From Pedobacter cryoconitis (GTDB lineage Bacteria > Bacteroidota > Bacteroidia > Sphingobacteriales > Sphingobacteriaceae): a stretch of DNA of 64,000 bases. Below are positions 1-9,036 of the stretch, in pieces (positions within the stretch are counted from its first letter, which is position 1; each line of letters starts with the position of its first letter). The stretch lies in NCBI RefSeq assembly GCF_001590605.1, contig NZ_CP014504.1, positions 5,208,001 to 5,272,000 on the forward strand, in the 5' to 3' direction. The notes beneath the pieces were generated by a model. It ran no database searches and was not told where the DNA came from. It saw nothing but the letters and a program-made list of their open reading frames with translations. Both the position numbers and the translations under genes were made by a program.

Positions 1-85
1 CTTTGCCTCCTAATTCATTTACACGTTTCACGAAGGCTTCAGGAAATGATCGTTCCTGTCCGAATAAGATGCCTATTTTCTTCAT
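1..85 (-). CDS. Partial CDS, N-terminus of a probable ATP-grasp ligase
   Basis: Only the first 28 codons are in the window; the gene continues beyond base 1. The start is the ATG at 85 and the peptide begins MKKIGILFGQERSFPEA. That opening, a beta-strand followed by GxLFG and ERSFP, resembles Bacteroidota RimK-like ATP-grasp proteins encoded beside esterases, which form amide bonds using ATP. The esterase at 147-851 lies 61 bp upstream on the same strand, so the two are probably co-transcribed. With so little sequence the family assignment is an inference from the motif and the neighbourhood. Confidence 0.45.
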   Translation of the reverse strand, partial: MKKIGILFGQERSFPEAFVKRVNELGGK

Positions 86-146
86 AGATTTTTAAAATTA
101 GGGAGTTGCTTTTTATACTGTTTTATATTCTTTTTTATCATGTTGT

Positions 147-851
147 TTATATTCTGGCTAAATAATCCGGGAACATTTGTCGCCATATTGGCCAGTCATG
201 ATCCGCATCAGGTCTGATATCCAGCCAGTGGTTGATGTTTTTCTGATGAAGAATTCCTGATAAACGTTCGTTAAAGGGTTTACAAATATCCCGGTCTGCT
301 GTGCCCAATATAATATTCATATTCCATAGGTCAGGATCCTGATCACGGGGAAGAAAGTCAACCGGGTTATTATAATAAATATCAATGTTATAATAACCAT
401 CTGTTTGTGGAGTAATATCAAACGTTCCGCTCATGCTGAACATATGACTCACTAAAGCAGGGTGTTTGAATGCAAAATTCGCCGCATGATAGCCGCCAAA
501 ACTGCATCCGGCTGCAACTACTTTTTGATAACCGGTTTCGTGGACTGCCATTGGAAAAAGTTCTTCAACCAGCATTTTATCGTACCAGGAATGGTTGTGT
601 GCACGGCCTGCCGGAGAGATATCTTTATTATACCAACTCAGTGCATCAATACTATCGGGGCAATATATTTTAATTTTTCCTTCCTCGATCAGGTGTTGTA
701 CTGAAGCAATCAGGCCGAAATCTTTTGTTTCATAATAACGGCCTTTACTTGTAGGGAAAAGCAATACCGGCTGCCCGCTATGGCCATACATCAGGAGTTC
801 TATATCGCCACATAAATTTGGGCTGTACCATTTCTTATATTCTTCTTTCAC
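147..851 (-). CDS. Esterase, alpha/beta-hydrolase fold (esterase D/PF00756-like)
   Basis: This 234-aa protein is a cytoplasmic alpha/beta hydrolase, since no signal peptide is visible. The nucleophile elbow GCSFGG lies at residues 115-120 with Ser117 as the likely nucleophile. His218 in the C-terminal DHDW motif is the likely catalytic base, and an Asp near residue 190 (GTADRD) is a candidate acid. The length fits compact PF00756 esterases. It is transcribed toward the ATP-grasp-like gene at 1-85 and is divergent from a second esterase at 1079. The context suggests hydrolysis or processing of the ligase product, but the substrate is unknown. Confidence 0.85.
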   Translation of the reverse strand: MKEEYKKWYSPNLCGDIELLMYGHSGQPVLLFPTSKGRYYETKDFGLIASVQHLIEEGKIKIYCPDSIDALSWYNKDISPAGRAHNHSWYDKMLVEELFPMAVHETGYQKVVAAGCSFGGYHAANFAFKHPALVSHMFSMSGTFDITPQTDGYYNIDIYYNNPVDFLPRDQDPDLWNMNIILGTADRDICKPFNERLSGILHQKNINHWLDIRPDADHDWPIWRQMFPDYLARI

Positions 852-1036
852 GGCTTTCCCTATTAGTATACTGAAGATATGTAAAACTCATTCAAACCCA
901 AAAGGTTTAATAAATTTATTCTTAATCTCTTATCAATTTATTTAATCTGTATAAGTTTAGATATAAAAAGCATCAACTGATTGGTATTAGCTTGGTTTCT
1001 GTATCGAAAAAATAGATAATTATTTCTGGAGATTGT

Positions 1037-1044
1037 TAAATTTG
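1037..1044 (+). promoter_or_regulatory. Putative -7 box TAAATTTG for the 1079 esterase
   Basis: The octamer matches the Bacteroidota TAnnTTTG -7 consensus and lies 34 bp before the ATG at 1079, inside a 227-bp divergent intergenic region. I did not identify a convincing -33 box. Confidence 0.4.
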
Positions 1045-1078
1045 CAGGGAATTTGTGAGAAAGGGAATTCGTTGAATT

Positions 1079-1900
1079 ATGTATACTACAAAATCAGTTC
1101 TTGGGTTAACCCCCGTTGTCCGCCAATTAGAGTCCACCCATTTACAGCGTATAGTGGAAATAGAATTATTCTATCCTTCTGGATTGCTGGGAAATGAAAA
1201 GTTGAATTTATTGTTGTTAAACGATGGACAGGATGCTGCAGGACTGAATCTGCAGGAGACTCTAAGCAGTTTATACGAAGATCAGAAAATCGAACCCGTT
1301 GTTGTTGCTGCAATTAAAGCTTCTGAAGACCGGCTTCAGGAATATGGCGTTGCCGGCGCTGTTGATTTTGCCTCAAGGGGCAGCAAGGCTGATGCGTATT
1401 CCAAATTTATCACCCTTGAATTAATGCCTTACCTTGAAAAAGAGATTGGAATGCCTTTTTTGGGCAAACGTGCATTTGTCGGATGTTCATTAGGCGGGTT
1501 AACAGCTTTTGATATTGTCTGGAAAAACGATGCTTTCTTTGACCTGGCCGGAGTTTTTTCTGGTTCTTTCTGGTGGAGAAAAAAAGATCTTAAGGACGGA
1601 TATACGGATGACGACCGGATTATGCACCAGGTAATCAGAGAAACCGAAGGAAAACCTTTGGTGAAATTCTGGTTAATGACCGGAACAGCAGATGAAACCG
1701 CTGACCGTAACCGTAATTTTATCATTGACTCTATTGATGATACAATTGATATTATCAAAGAATTAACTAAAAAAGGATACAAAAGACAAGAAGATATTTT
1801 CTACTATGAAATGGTAGGAGGGAAGCATAACGTAGCCACCTGGTCTAAAGCACTCCCCTCATTTTTATGCTGGGCATTTCCAAGAAAAACGTTTTTGTAA
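1079..1900 (+). CDS. Esterase family protein, alpha/beta-hydrolase fold
   Basis: This 273-aa protein belongs to the enterochelin-esterase/esterase D type (PF00756). The strand LLLLNDGQD near residue 50 is a family hallmark. The nucleophile elbow GCSLGG is at residues 135-140 with Ser137, and a C-terminal GGKHN supplies the probable catalytic His. No signal peptide is seen. It is divergent from the esterase at 147-851, with 227 bp between them holding promoters for both. The pair is related in fold but clearly different in sequence, so they are not a recent duplication. The substrate is unknown. Confidence 0.85.
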   Translation: MYTTKSVLGLTPVVRQLESTHLQRIVEIELFYPSGLLGNEKLNLLLLNDGQDAAGLNLQETLSSLYEDQKIEPVVVAAIKASEDRLQEYGVAGAVDFASRGSKADAYSKFITLELMPYLEKEIGMPFLGKRAFVGCSLGGLTAFDIVWKNDAFFDLAGVFSGSFWWRKKDLKDGYTDDDRIMHQVIRETEGKPLVKFWLMTGTADETADRNRNFIIDSIDDTIDIIKELTKKGYKRQEDIFYYEMVGGKHNVATWSKALPSFLCWAFPRKTFL

Positions 1901-1961
1901 AGCAGCTTAAAGTTTTTTACAATAGCTGTTATTGATCTTTCTGGTCTGGGGTATAAAGTTT

Positions 1962-2633
1962 TTAAAGCACATCGCTTAAAGCCTGAATCTGATCAGAAGG
2001 ATGTGTAAATATCCCCTTCTGGTCATTTAAAGACTGTGCAACCATTACTTTTGCCACTGCACCCACTTTAATACTCCTGTACTTTCTCCATTTACCCACC
2101 AAAAGCGGGTTGATAATGTGCATTAGTTTGTTCATCATACTTTCCCCAAAGCGTTTTTGTGACCTTTCTCCATCCAGTAAAGAAGGGCGGTAGATATGAA
2201 TACTCTTGAAAGGAATCGCTTTCAGATCGCGTTCTACTTCCCCTTTTGTTCTGTTATAAAAAAAAGAAGAGGTTTCATCTGCACCCATAGCAGAGACTAA
2301 ATGATAACTTTCTGCACCATTTGTAAGTGCTATCCTGGCGATGTCCAATGGGTACTGATAATCTATCTGGCGATACTGTTGCTGATCCGGAGTCTGGCTT
2401 TTGGTTGTGCCAAGGCAGCAGAAGACTGCATTTCCTTTAATGTCTGCCGCATACGCACTAAGCTGGTCAAAATCTATCACCAGTTGATTTAACTTAGGAT
2501 GTTGTATTGTTAATTTTTTGCGGACCAGTACCAGCACCTCCGTATAATGTACATCATTTAATAAGTCCTGTAATAAACTCCGGCCTATAGATCCGCTTGC
2601 ACCAACCAGTATTGCTTTCCTATGTTCTGTCAT
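1962..2633 (-). CDS. NAD(P)-binding Rossmann oxidoreductase (HTATIP2/NmrA-like)
   Basis: This 223-aa atypical short-chain dehydrogenase has the N-terminal dinucleotide motif GASGSIGRSL at about residues 12-21. A second family signature, CCLGTTKSQ, lies near residue 90, followed by a LVSAMGAD strand. An NRTKGEVE segment supplies the conserved Lys. Related proteins act as NAD(P)H-linked reductases or redox sensors of uncertain substrate. It is convergent with the esterase ending at 1900 and appears monocistronic. Function beyond cofactor binding cannot be read from the sequence. Confidence 0.8.
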   Translation of the reverse strand: MTEHRKAILVGASGSIGRSLLQDLLNDVHYTEVLVLVRKKLTIQHPKLNQLVIDFDQLSAYAADIKGNAVFCCLGTTKSQTPDQQQYRQIDYQYPLDIARIALTNGAESYHLVSAMGADETSSFFYNRTKGEVERDLKAIPFKSIHIYRPSLLDGERSQKRFGESMMNKLMHIINPLLVGKWRKYRSIKVGAVAKVMVAQSLNDQKGIFTHPSDQIQALSDVL

Positions 2634-2882
2634 AAACGTTATCTTTAAGCTTATTATTAACTCTTTTTCAGCTTATCATTTCTGCATAGCTGCTCAATCT
2701 TTAAAGATCACTTTTTCTGTTAAAAAACAGGCGTTATCAATTTTTTTCTTTGTGGATCAGACGGTTTTGTTACACAATCATCTTGGAATAAGATGAAAAG
2801 GAAATTGATGTCCGGATTGCTTTTTATACGAAATATATTGACATAGTCCTAGGTAATAGGCTGATATATCAATTATTTACGT

Positions 2883-2907
2883 TATCTTTGCGCCAAAATT
2901 TAGGCGC
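2883..2907 (+). promoter_or_regulatory. typA promoter -7 box with overlapping inverted repeat
   Basis: TATCTTTG at 2883-2890 matches the Bacteroidota -7 consensus. It runs directly into an inverted repeat, TGCGCC at 2889-2894 and GGCGCA at 2903-2908, six bases before the typA ATG. The expected transcript start would fall within or next to the repeat, so it may act at DNA level or as a very short leader hairpin. Confidence 0.4.
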
Positions 2908-2912
2908 ATTTT

Positions 2913-4715
2913 ATGCAAAAAATAAGAAACATAGCTATTATAGCACACGTTGACCACGGTAAAACTACATTGGTTGATAAGATTTTACACACTTGTTCTA
3001 TTTTTCGTGACAACGAGCAAACAGGTGACTTAATACTTGACAATAACGACCTGGAAAGAGAACGTGGTATTACGATCGTTTCCAAAAACGTTTCAGTAAT
3101 GTATAAAGATATTAAAATTAATATCATTGATACACCTGGTCACGCCGATTTCGGTGGTGAAGTTGAACGTGTATTAAAAATGGCTGATGGTGTATTGTTG
3201 TTATGCGATGCGTTTGAAGGTGCAATGCCTCAAACTCGTTTCGTAACTCAAAAAGCTTTGGCTTTAGGTTTGAAGCCTATTGTTGTTGTAAATAAAGTAG
3301 ATAAAGAAAACTGTCGTCCTGAAGAGGTTTATGAGCAGATCTTCGAATTGTTCTTTAACCTTGAAGCTACAGAAGATCAGTTGGATTTCCCTGTAATCTA
3401 CGGTTCATCTAAACAAGGATGGATGAGTACTGATTACACTAAACCAACTACAGATATTTTCCCTTTATTAGATGCAGTTGTTGCTAACATTCCAGCTCCA
3501 CCACTAATTGAAGGAACTTTACAAATGCAGATCACTTCGTTAGATTATTCATCTTTCGTAGGCCGTATCGCAGTTGGACGTGTTCACCGCGGATCAATTA
3601 AAGAAAACCAACCGGTTACTTTAATCAAACGTGATGGTAAAATGGTAAAATCAAGAGTAAAAGAATTATATACTTTCGAAGGATTAGGTAAAGTTCGTAC
3701 TACTGAAGTATTTTCAGGTGATATTTGCGCAGTTGTAGGTATTGATGGATTTGACATCGGTGATACTATTGCTGATTTTGAAGCTCCTGAGCAATTACCA
3801 GTTATCAAAATTGATGAGCCGACTATGAACATGTTGTTCACAATCAACAACTCACCATTTTTCGGTAAAGAAGGTAAATTTGTTACTTCTCAACGTATCA
3901 AAGAACGTTTGTACAAAGAGATGGAGAAAAATCTTGCCTTGAAAGTCGTAGAGACTGAATCACCTGATGCTTATTTAGTATACGGTAGAGGTATTCTGCA
4001 TTTATCAGTATTAATTGAGACTATGCGTCGCGAAGGATACGAAATTCAAGTAGGACAACCACAGGTAATTATCAAAGAAATTGATGGTAAAAAATGTGAG
4101 CCAGTTGAAACACTGATCGTTGACGTTCCGGGTGAAGTTGCTGGTAAAGTAATTGAACTGGTTACACAACGTAAAGGTGAACTGTTGATCATGGAGCCAA
4201 AAGGTGATTTACAACATTTAGAGTTTGAAATCCCTGCACGTGGTATCATTGGTTTAAGAAATAACGTATTAACTGCTACAGGTGGTGAAGCGATTATGGC
4301 TCACCGTTTCAAAGCTTACGAGCCTTGGAAAGGTACTATTCCTGGAAGATTGAATGGTGTATTGGTTTCTATGGAAAAAGGAAGCACAACAGCTTATTCA
4401 ATTGATAAATTACAGGATCGTGGCCGTTTCTTCGTTGATCCGGGTGTTGATGTTTATGAAGGTCAGATTATGGGTGAGCACATCCGTGATAATGATTTAG
4501 TAGTAAACATTGTTAAAGGAAAAGCTTTAACTAACATGCGTGCATCAGGTACAGATGATAGTAACCGTATTGCTCCGGCAATTAAGTTCTCTCTGGAAGA
4601 AGCTATGGAATACATCCAGGCTGATGAGTACATTGAAATCACTCCATTAAGCATGCGTTTACGTAAAATTCACTTAACTGAAGCTGAACGTAAAATCAAA
4701 GGTAAAAATTTCTAA
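2913..4715 (+). CDS. typA: Translational GTPase TypA/BipA
   Basis: This 600-aa protein is a full-length TypA/BipA, a ribosome-associated GTPase of the EF-G/LepA family that helps 50S assembly and stress adaptation. The P-loop AHVDHGKTT is at residues 11-19, the G3 motif DTPGHADFGGE follows near residue 74, and the G4 motif NKVDK lies near residue 128. The domain II, III/V-like and BipA-specific C-terminal regions are all present. The ATG six bases after the leader repeat is the natural start. It is monocistronic, with a promoter upstream and a strong hairpin terminator downstream. Confidence 0.98.
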   Translation: MQKIRNIAIIAHVDHGKTTLVDKILHTCSIFRDNEQTGDLILDNNDLERERGITIVSKNVSVMYKDIKINIIDTPGHADFGGEVERVLKMADGVLLLCDAFEGAMPQTRFVTQKALALGLKPIVVVNKVDKENCRPEEVYEQIFELFFNLEATEDQLDFPVIYGSSKQGWMSTDYTKPTTDIFPLLDAVVANIPAPPLIEGTLQMQITSLDYSSFVGRIAVGRVHRGSIKENQPVTLIKRDGKMVKSRVKELYTFEGLGKVRTTEVFSGDICAVVGIDGFDIGDTIADFEAPEQLPVIKIDEPTMNMLFTINNSPFFGKEGKFVTSQRIKERLYKEMEKNLALKVVETESPDAYLVYGRGILHLSVLIETMRREGYEIQVGQPQVIIKEIDGKKCEPVETLIVDVPGEVAGKVIELVTQRKGELLIMEPKGDLQHLEFEIPARGIIGLRNNVLTATGGEAIMAHRFKAYEPWKGTIPGRLNGVLVSMEKGSTTAYSIDKLQDRGRFFVDPGVDVYEGQIMGEHIRDNDLVVNIVKGKALTNMRASGTDDSNRIAPAIKFSLEEAMEYIQADEYIEITPLSMRLRKIHLTEAERKIKGKNF

Positions 4716-4735
4716 TACCTCATAACTAACTATGG

Positions 4736-4767
4736 ATCCCGTAAGCTTGTGCTTGCGGGATTTTTTG
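4736..4767 (+). terminator. Intrinsic terminator of typA
   Basis: An 11-bp stem (ATCCCGTAAGC paired with GCTTGCGGGAT, one G-T pair) with a four-base loop is followed directly by a run of six T. Confidence 0.85.
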
Positions 4768-4859
4768 TTTTCAAACTTTCCCGGATTATCTATTGTATAG
4801 ATAAAAGCTATCGTTGTTCAATTGTGAAATAGGGAAGGGATAATTTTTGCAAAGTTTCT

Positions 4860-4867
4860 TAGTTTTG
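4860..4867 (+). promoter_or_regulatory. Putative -7 box TAGTTTTG for the SDR gene
   Basis: The octamer matches TAnnTTTG and lies 19 bp before the ATG at 4887, which would give a short leader typical of this window. Confidence 0.35.
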
Positions 4868-4886
4868 TAGTTCAACAATTGATATC

Positions 4887-5603
4887 ATGGAATCACTAAA
4901 AGGAAAAAATGCACTGATTACAGGTGCTGGTAAAGGAATTGGCCGTGCTTTGGCGATTGCCCTTGCACAAGAGGGGGTAAATGTGGGACTAATTGCCAGA
5001 ACAGAAGCTGACTTGGAAAGTGTGGCAAAAGAACTAAAAGCTTTTAATGTCCATGCCGCCATCGCAACGGCAGATGTTGCTTCTATAGACTCAGTAAATG
5101 CTGCTGTGGCGAAAATAAAAACTGAGCTAGGTGTGATAGATGTGCTGATCAATAATGCAGGGATCAGTTCTTTTGGTTCTTTCATGGAGTTAGAGCCAGC
5201 AAGATGGGAAGAGATTGTAAAGGTCAATTTATTCGGTGCTTATTACGTAACCCGTGCCGTACTTCCTGAAATGATAGACCGCAGAACTGGGGATATTGTA
5301 AATATTTCTTCTACAGCAGGTCAGCGCGGCGCTGCTGTGACCAGTGCTTACAGTGCTTCTAAATTTGCATTAATTGGTCTTTCTGAATCTTTAATGCAAG
5401 AAGTCCGTAAACATAATATCCGTGTAACGACATTAACACCAAGTACAGTCGCAACAGATATGGCTAAAGATCTTAATCTTACTGACGGAAACCCCGATAA
5501 AGTGATGCAACCAGAAGACCTTGCAGAATTAGTGGTAAGTCAATTGAAATTAAACCGCAGGGTTTTTGTGAAAGAAGCAGGACTTTGGTCTACAAATCCA
5601 TAA
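4887..5603 (+). CDS. 3-ketoacyl-ACP reductase-like short-chain dehydrogenase
   Basis: This 238-aa classical SDR closely resembles FabG. It shows the cofactor motif TGAGKGIG at residues 12-19, NNAG near residue 90, the catalytic Ser in NISSTAG and the YSASK active-site motif. FabG-type enzymes reduce beta-ketoacyl groups with NADPH. However, this copy is not in a fatty-acid synthesis cluster, so it may be a secondary SDR with another carbonyl substrate. Its stop is one base from the start of the broken serine hydrolase at 5605, which implies co-transcription. Confidence 0.85.
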   Translation: MESLKGKNALITGAGKGIGRALAIALAQEGVNVGLIARTEADLESVAKELKAFNVHAAIATADVASIDSVNAAVAKIKTELGVIDVLINNAGISSFGSFMELEPARWEEIVKVNLFGAYYVTRAVLPEMIDRRTGDIVNISSTAGQRGAAVTSAYSASKFALIGLSESLMQEVRKHNIRVTTLTPSTVATDMAKDLNLTDGNPDKVMQPEDLAELVVSQLKLNRRVFVKEAGLWSTNP

Positions 5604-5604
5604 G

Positions 5605-6791
5605 ATGAAACGGACTCTTTACTGGCTTGCGGCTGTTACTTTAGTTTTTGTGTTTCTTTTTGCGGTATTGTTTACGTGGCGCCCGGAGCTGATCCGGGTT
5701 TTACGGTACCAATCTCCTGATGCCAATACCTATAAAATATTTCCGCAAGCCTTTATCCAGCCTTCAGCCACCGCTTTTCATTTTGTAAAAGCAGCAGCTA
5801 ACCGGGATGATCTGGATACTGTTCATGTGCTGAACTGGAAAAATGAATCCGTTCCATTTACTACCTACCTGAAAGACGGAAAAGCTCTAGCTTTTATGGT
5901 CATCCGGAATGACACGATTATTTATCAGAAATTTGCTCCTGGCTATAGCGATACGACGCTGACCACACTTTTCTCAGTCGCCAAAACCATGGTATCGGTC
6001 ATGACAGGTAAAGCGCTGGCTGAAGGAAAAATTAAAAGCCTGGATGATCACCTTACGCAGTACGTTCCCGAACTCAAAAATAATCCTGCATTGAATCAGC
6101 TTACATTGAGAAATTTGCTGGAGATGAAATCCGGTCTGGAGTTTAAGGAAGTTTCTGGAGGAATTATAGCCGCTTTCCTATCAGACGAAGCGAAATATTA
6201 TTATACAGAAGATATCAAAAAGGAATTACTCCAGGTAAAGTTGACGAATAAACCCGGTACCGTCTGGAAGTATAAAAGTATAGATGTTTTTCTGTTAACC
6301 TGGGCACTGGAAAATGCAACAGGCCAGAAAGCTGCAGCTTACTTTCAGGATAAAGTATGGAAACAAATTGGTACTGCCTATCCGGCAAGTTTTGGGCTGG
6401 ACCATCAAAACGGATTTGCGAACACAGCAAGCAGGTTCCAGTCTACGGCAATAGACCTGGCTAAACTCGGCCGCCTTTATCTGAATAAAGGGCTGTATAA
6501 CGGCCGCCAGGTGATTCCGGAAGCATGGGTCGCCAATCTGTCAATTTGAGAAATGAAGCTCCTGCAAACGCTAAAGGCTGGCAGAAATCAGCACATCACT
6601 ATTTATGGTGGGTTCCACAAGAGGGTTTGACAGGAGACTATGCTGCAGAAGGAATGAGGGGTCAGATATTATACATTGATCCCTTAACAAATACCATCAT
6701 TGTTCAATTTTCAGAAAAAGGAGCAGGAGGTTATCCTTTTAGAAAAATCAGTAAATATTTGTCGGGCTTATCGTTTTCCTACCCTAAATAG
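5605..6791 (+). pseudogene. Serine hydrolase of the beta-lactamase (class C) family, frameshifted
   Basis: The first frame (5605-6549) gives 314 residues with an N-terminal membrane anchor and the SxxK catalytic motif SVAK, then stops abruptly after EAWVANLSI. A second frame from about 6537 to 6791 continues with SVNLRNEAPANAKGW and the C-terminal strand containing GMRGQ, ending in a normal C-terminus. Restoring one base near 6538-6540 (AAT TCT instead of AATCT) would join them into one protein of about 395 aa, the usual PF00144 length. Family members are D-alanyl-D-alanine peptidases or esterases on the cell surface. The break is either a true inactivating deletion or a sequencing error. Confidence 0.8.
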
Positions 6792-7013
6792 AAACAGCTG
6801 TCTGAATTGTAGATTTTACTTTATTTTTACATTTAAAGAATAAATTTCTAATCTTTGCTTTGGTATTGATGGTTTTTAAATGATGTATATAATTAACATC
6901 AGCAAATGTTTGTTTAATTATGGGATTGTAAAAGAAAAAATACAAACCTATATTTTGTATTTGAATATGCATTGGCTACGTTTACCCTCTGTTAAAAATG
7001 TGGGTGTATAATT

Positions 7014-8169
7014 TTGAGTATTGATAAGATTAATTTGGTAGGAAAACATCTAACTTTAGATAAAGAAATAGTGCATAATAATAGTGCTGAATTTGTCGTG
7101 GAGAAAAGCAATTACAGCTTCATTAATTTCATAAGATTTATTTCAATGATAGGAGTAGTCTGGGCACATATCAGGTTTATGCCAGACAATTTAAATACAG
7201 AACAGTTTCTGGCCCGTGTGCCAAACTTCATGAAAATTGAATATATATTTTTTATGCAGGTTTTCAAATTCGGCGTAATCTGCTTTTTTCTGATATCAGG
7301 ATATTTATTAGGCGATAAAATACAGTCCAGTGAGCCCTACCAGTACTTTAAACGCAGGTTTAATGTTACGTCCAAACCTTATATCGTAGTTGTACTGATT
7401 ATCCTTGTCGCTGAAAGTATTACCTTCTTTCTGGTCCATGGTAACCGCTCAGGTACAGCATTCTATGCACTTATGAAATACTTGATTCTTGATGGAGCTT
7501 TATGGTATCTGCCAAATTACCTGATTTCTCTGACTGTTTTACTTTGCTGCACTAAATTCATTCACAAAATATGGTTTGGCGGGATCCTGTTCTTAGCTAC
7601 GCTGATATATACTGCTTTAACGGTCTATGACCCCGCATATGAAGTATCGCATACCTCAGCAATATTTGGATTTGTGTTTTATTTATGGCTTGGTGTTTAT
7701 ATCAGGCAGAATAACCTGATCAATCAGATTTATAAAATTAACATCAATTGGTTAATATTAATTACACTCTCTCTGTTTGTGTTATCAAGTATAGAGTCTT
7801 ACTTACTTACTTTTAGAGAACAGTAATACGCAGTATTTTAATGTGCTGAGAGTTGTAAATCAGCTTTATTCGATTTCCATGTTCTGTCTCCTTGTTAAAA
7901 TCTCGCAGCGGGGAATAACTTTTAACTTCTTTAATCCAAGAGCAGAAACATTTGGCATTTATCTGTATCATTCCATCTTTATAATTTTTTTCCTGCCCAG
8001 GATGCATATTTTGCTGATGAAATACTTGAAAGTTGATATTTATAATATATCGACCTATCTGATTTTATTCTTACTCTACTTCCTCGTGTGCTATTTTTTT
8101 ACGGTATTTTTAGTTAGATTTCTGATTAAGTATAAGTTAGGATATCTTAGTCTAAATCAACATTCCTGA
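7014..8169 (+). pseudogene. Acyltransferase 3 membrane protein, frameshifted
   Basis: The first frame runs from a TTG at 7014 to 7826 (270 aa). It shows the N-terminal signature FIRFISMIGVVWAH of acyltransferase 3 (PF01757) and many membrane helices. It ends after LTFREQ. A second frame, open from before 7819 to 8169, gives NSNTQYFNVLRVVNQ and two or three more helices with the family's IYLYHSIF segment. Adding two bases, or removing one, around 7816-7821 restores a protein of about 385 aa, the usual length. Such enzymes O-acylate cell-surface sugars. No ATG is available upstream because an in-frame stop lies at 6993. The gene is broken as read. Confidence 0.8.
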
Positions 8170-8229
8170 GCTAATAACAAGTTATATTTTCAAATAAAAC
8201 ACACCTGGGCCCGGCCACTTTTTTTTTCT

Positions 8230-8259
8230 TAATATTTTTGATTTATATCAAAAATATTA
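8230..8259. repeat. Perfect AT-rich palindrome upstream of the SGNH hydrolase
   Basis: TAATATTTTTGA at 8230-8241 and TCAAAAATATTA at 8248-8259 are exact inverted copies separated by six bases. It lies 30 bp before the chosen start at 8289. It could be a terminator-like hairpin for the preceding acyltransferase or an operator; there is no flanking T-run on the right side. Confidence 0.6.
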
Positions 8260-8288
8260 CATATGTTCGGAAAATATATACGGTTCAA

Positions 8289-9023
8289 ATGAATGTTAAA
8301 TTATCCCTCGTTACTTTCTCTGCTTTACTAATATTCGTTTTTTCCTCTTGCAAAAAGAATAGTCCTCAAGATTCAGGGATTAAGCCCTCTGACCCCACTA
8401 AACAATTTAAAGTTATTGTGCTTGGTTCTTCTACTGCCGCTGGCTATAAACTGGCTCATCCAGATTTAAGCTTTCCGAACTTGTTAAATAACAAGCTCAT
8501 TAAAGATAAAAAAAATGCAGAGGTTATCAATCTGGCCGCTCCGGGTTATACAACTTACCAGATTATGCCTGTCCGAGCAATCAATCTCAATGGACGTCCA
8601 TTACCTGATATGCTAAGGAGTATTGAAGCTGGTCTGAAATATAATCCTAAACTATTAATTATATGTATGCCAACCAATGACATCGCTCTGGGTTTTTCTG
8701 AAGATGAAATTTTGACAAATTATAAAATAATAGTGGAAATGCTAAACAGGGCTAATGTGGAATATCTAATTACAGGAACACAGCCTCGTAATTTTATTGA
8801 AGATAGTTACAGGCGCAGATTAACTATACTAAACGATGAACTTCTCGAAGCTTATCCTGGGCATGTGGTGGATTATCTGGAGGAGCTGGCCACCAATAAA
8901 AACAACATTAAAGACAAATATTCAAATGGCGATGGAATCCATATCAACGAAGATGGGCATAAAGTTATTTTTCAAAAAATAATTAATACTCCATTGTTCA
9001 AAGATGTTTTTGAATATGAATAA
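8289..9023 (+). CDS. SGNH/GDSL hydrolase lipoprotein
   Basis: This 244-aa protein is read from the ATG at 8289, which gives a clean lipoprotein signal: MNVKLSL, a hydrophobic core, and FSSC with the lipidated Cys at about residue 18. An upstream in-frame ATG at 8238 falls inside the palindrome and would spoil the signal. SGNH blocks are visible: VLGSSTAAG (block I, Ser nucleophile), PTND (block III) and DGIHINEDGH (block V with Asp and His). It probably deacylates or de-esterifies an extracellular polysaccharide or lipid. The adjacent broken acyltransferase suggests a role in surface acyl groups. Confidence 0.85.
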   Translation: MNVKLSLVTFSALLIFVFSSCKKNSPQDSGIKPSDPTKQFKVIVLGSSTAAGYKLAHPDLSFPNLLNNKLIKDKKNAEVINLAAPGYTTYQIMPVRAINLNGRPLPDMLRSIEAGLKYNPKLLIICMPTNDIALGFSEDEILTNYKIIVEMLNRANVEYLITGTQPRNFIEDSYRRRLTILNDELLEAYPGHVVDYLEELATNKNNIKDKYSNGDGIHINEDGHKVIFQKIINTPLFKDVFEYE

Positions 9024-9036
9024 CAAACGATAAAGA

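Noticed and set aside
6784..6972. 62-aa minus-strand frame between the two broken genes
   Set aside because: Low-complexity, Lys/Asn-rich product typical of AT-rich intergenic DNA.
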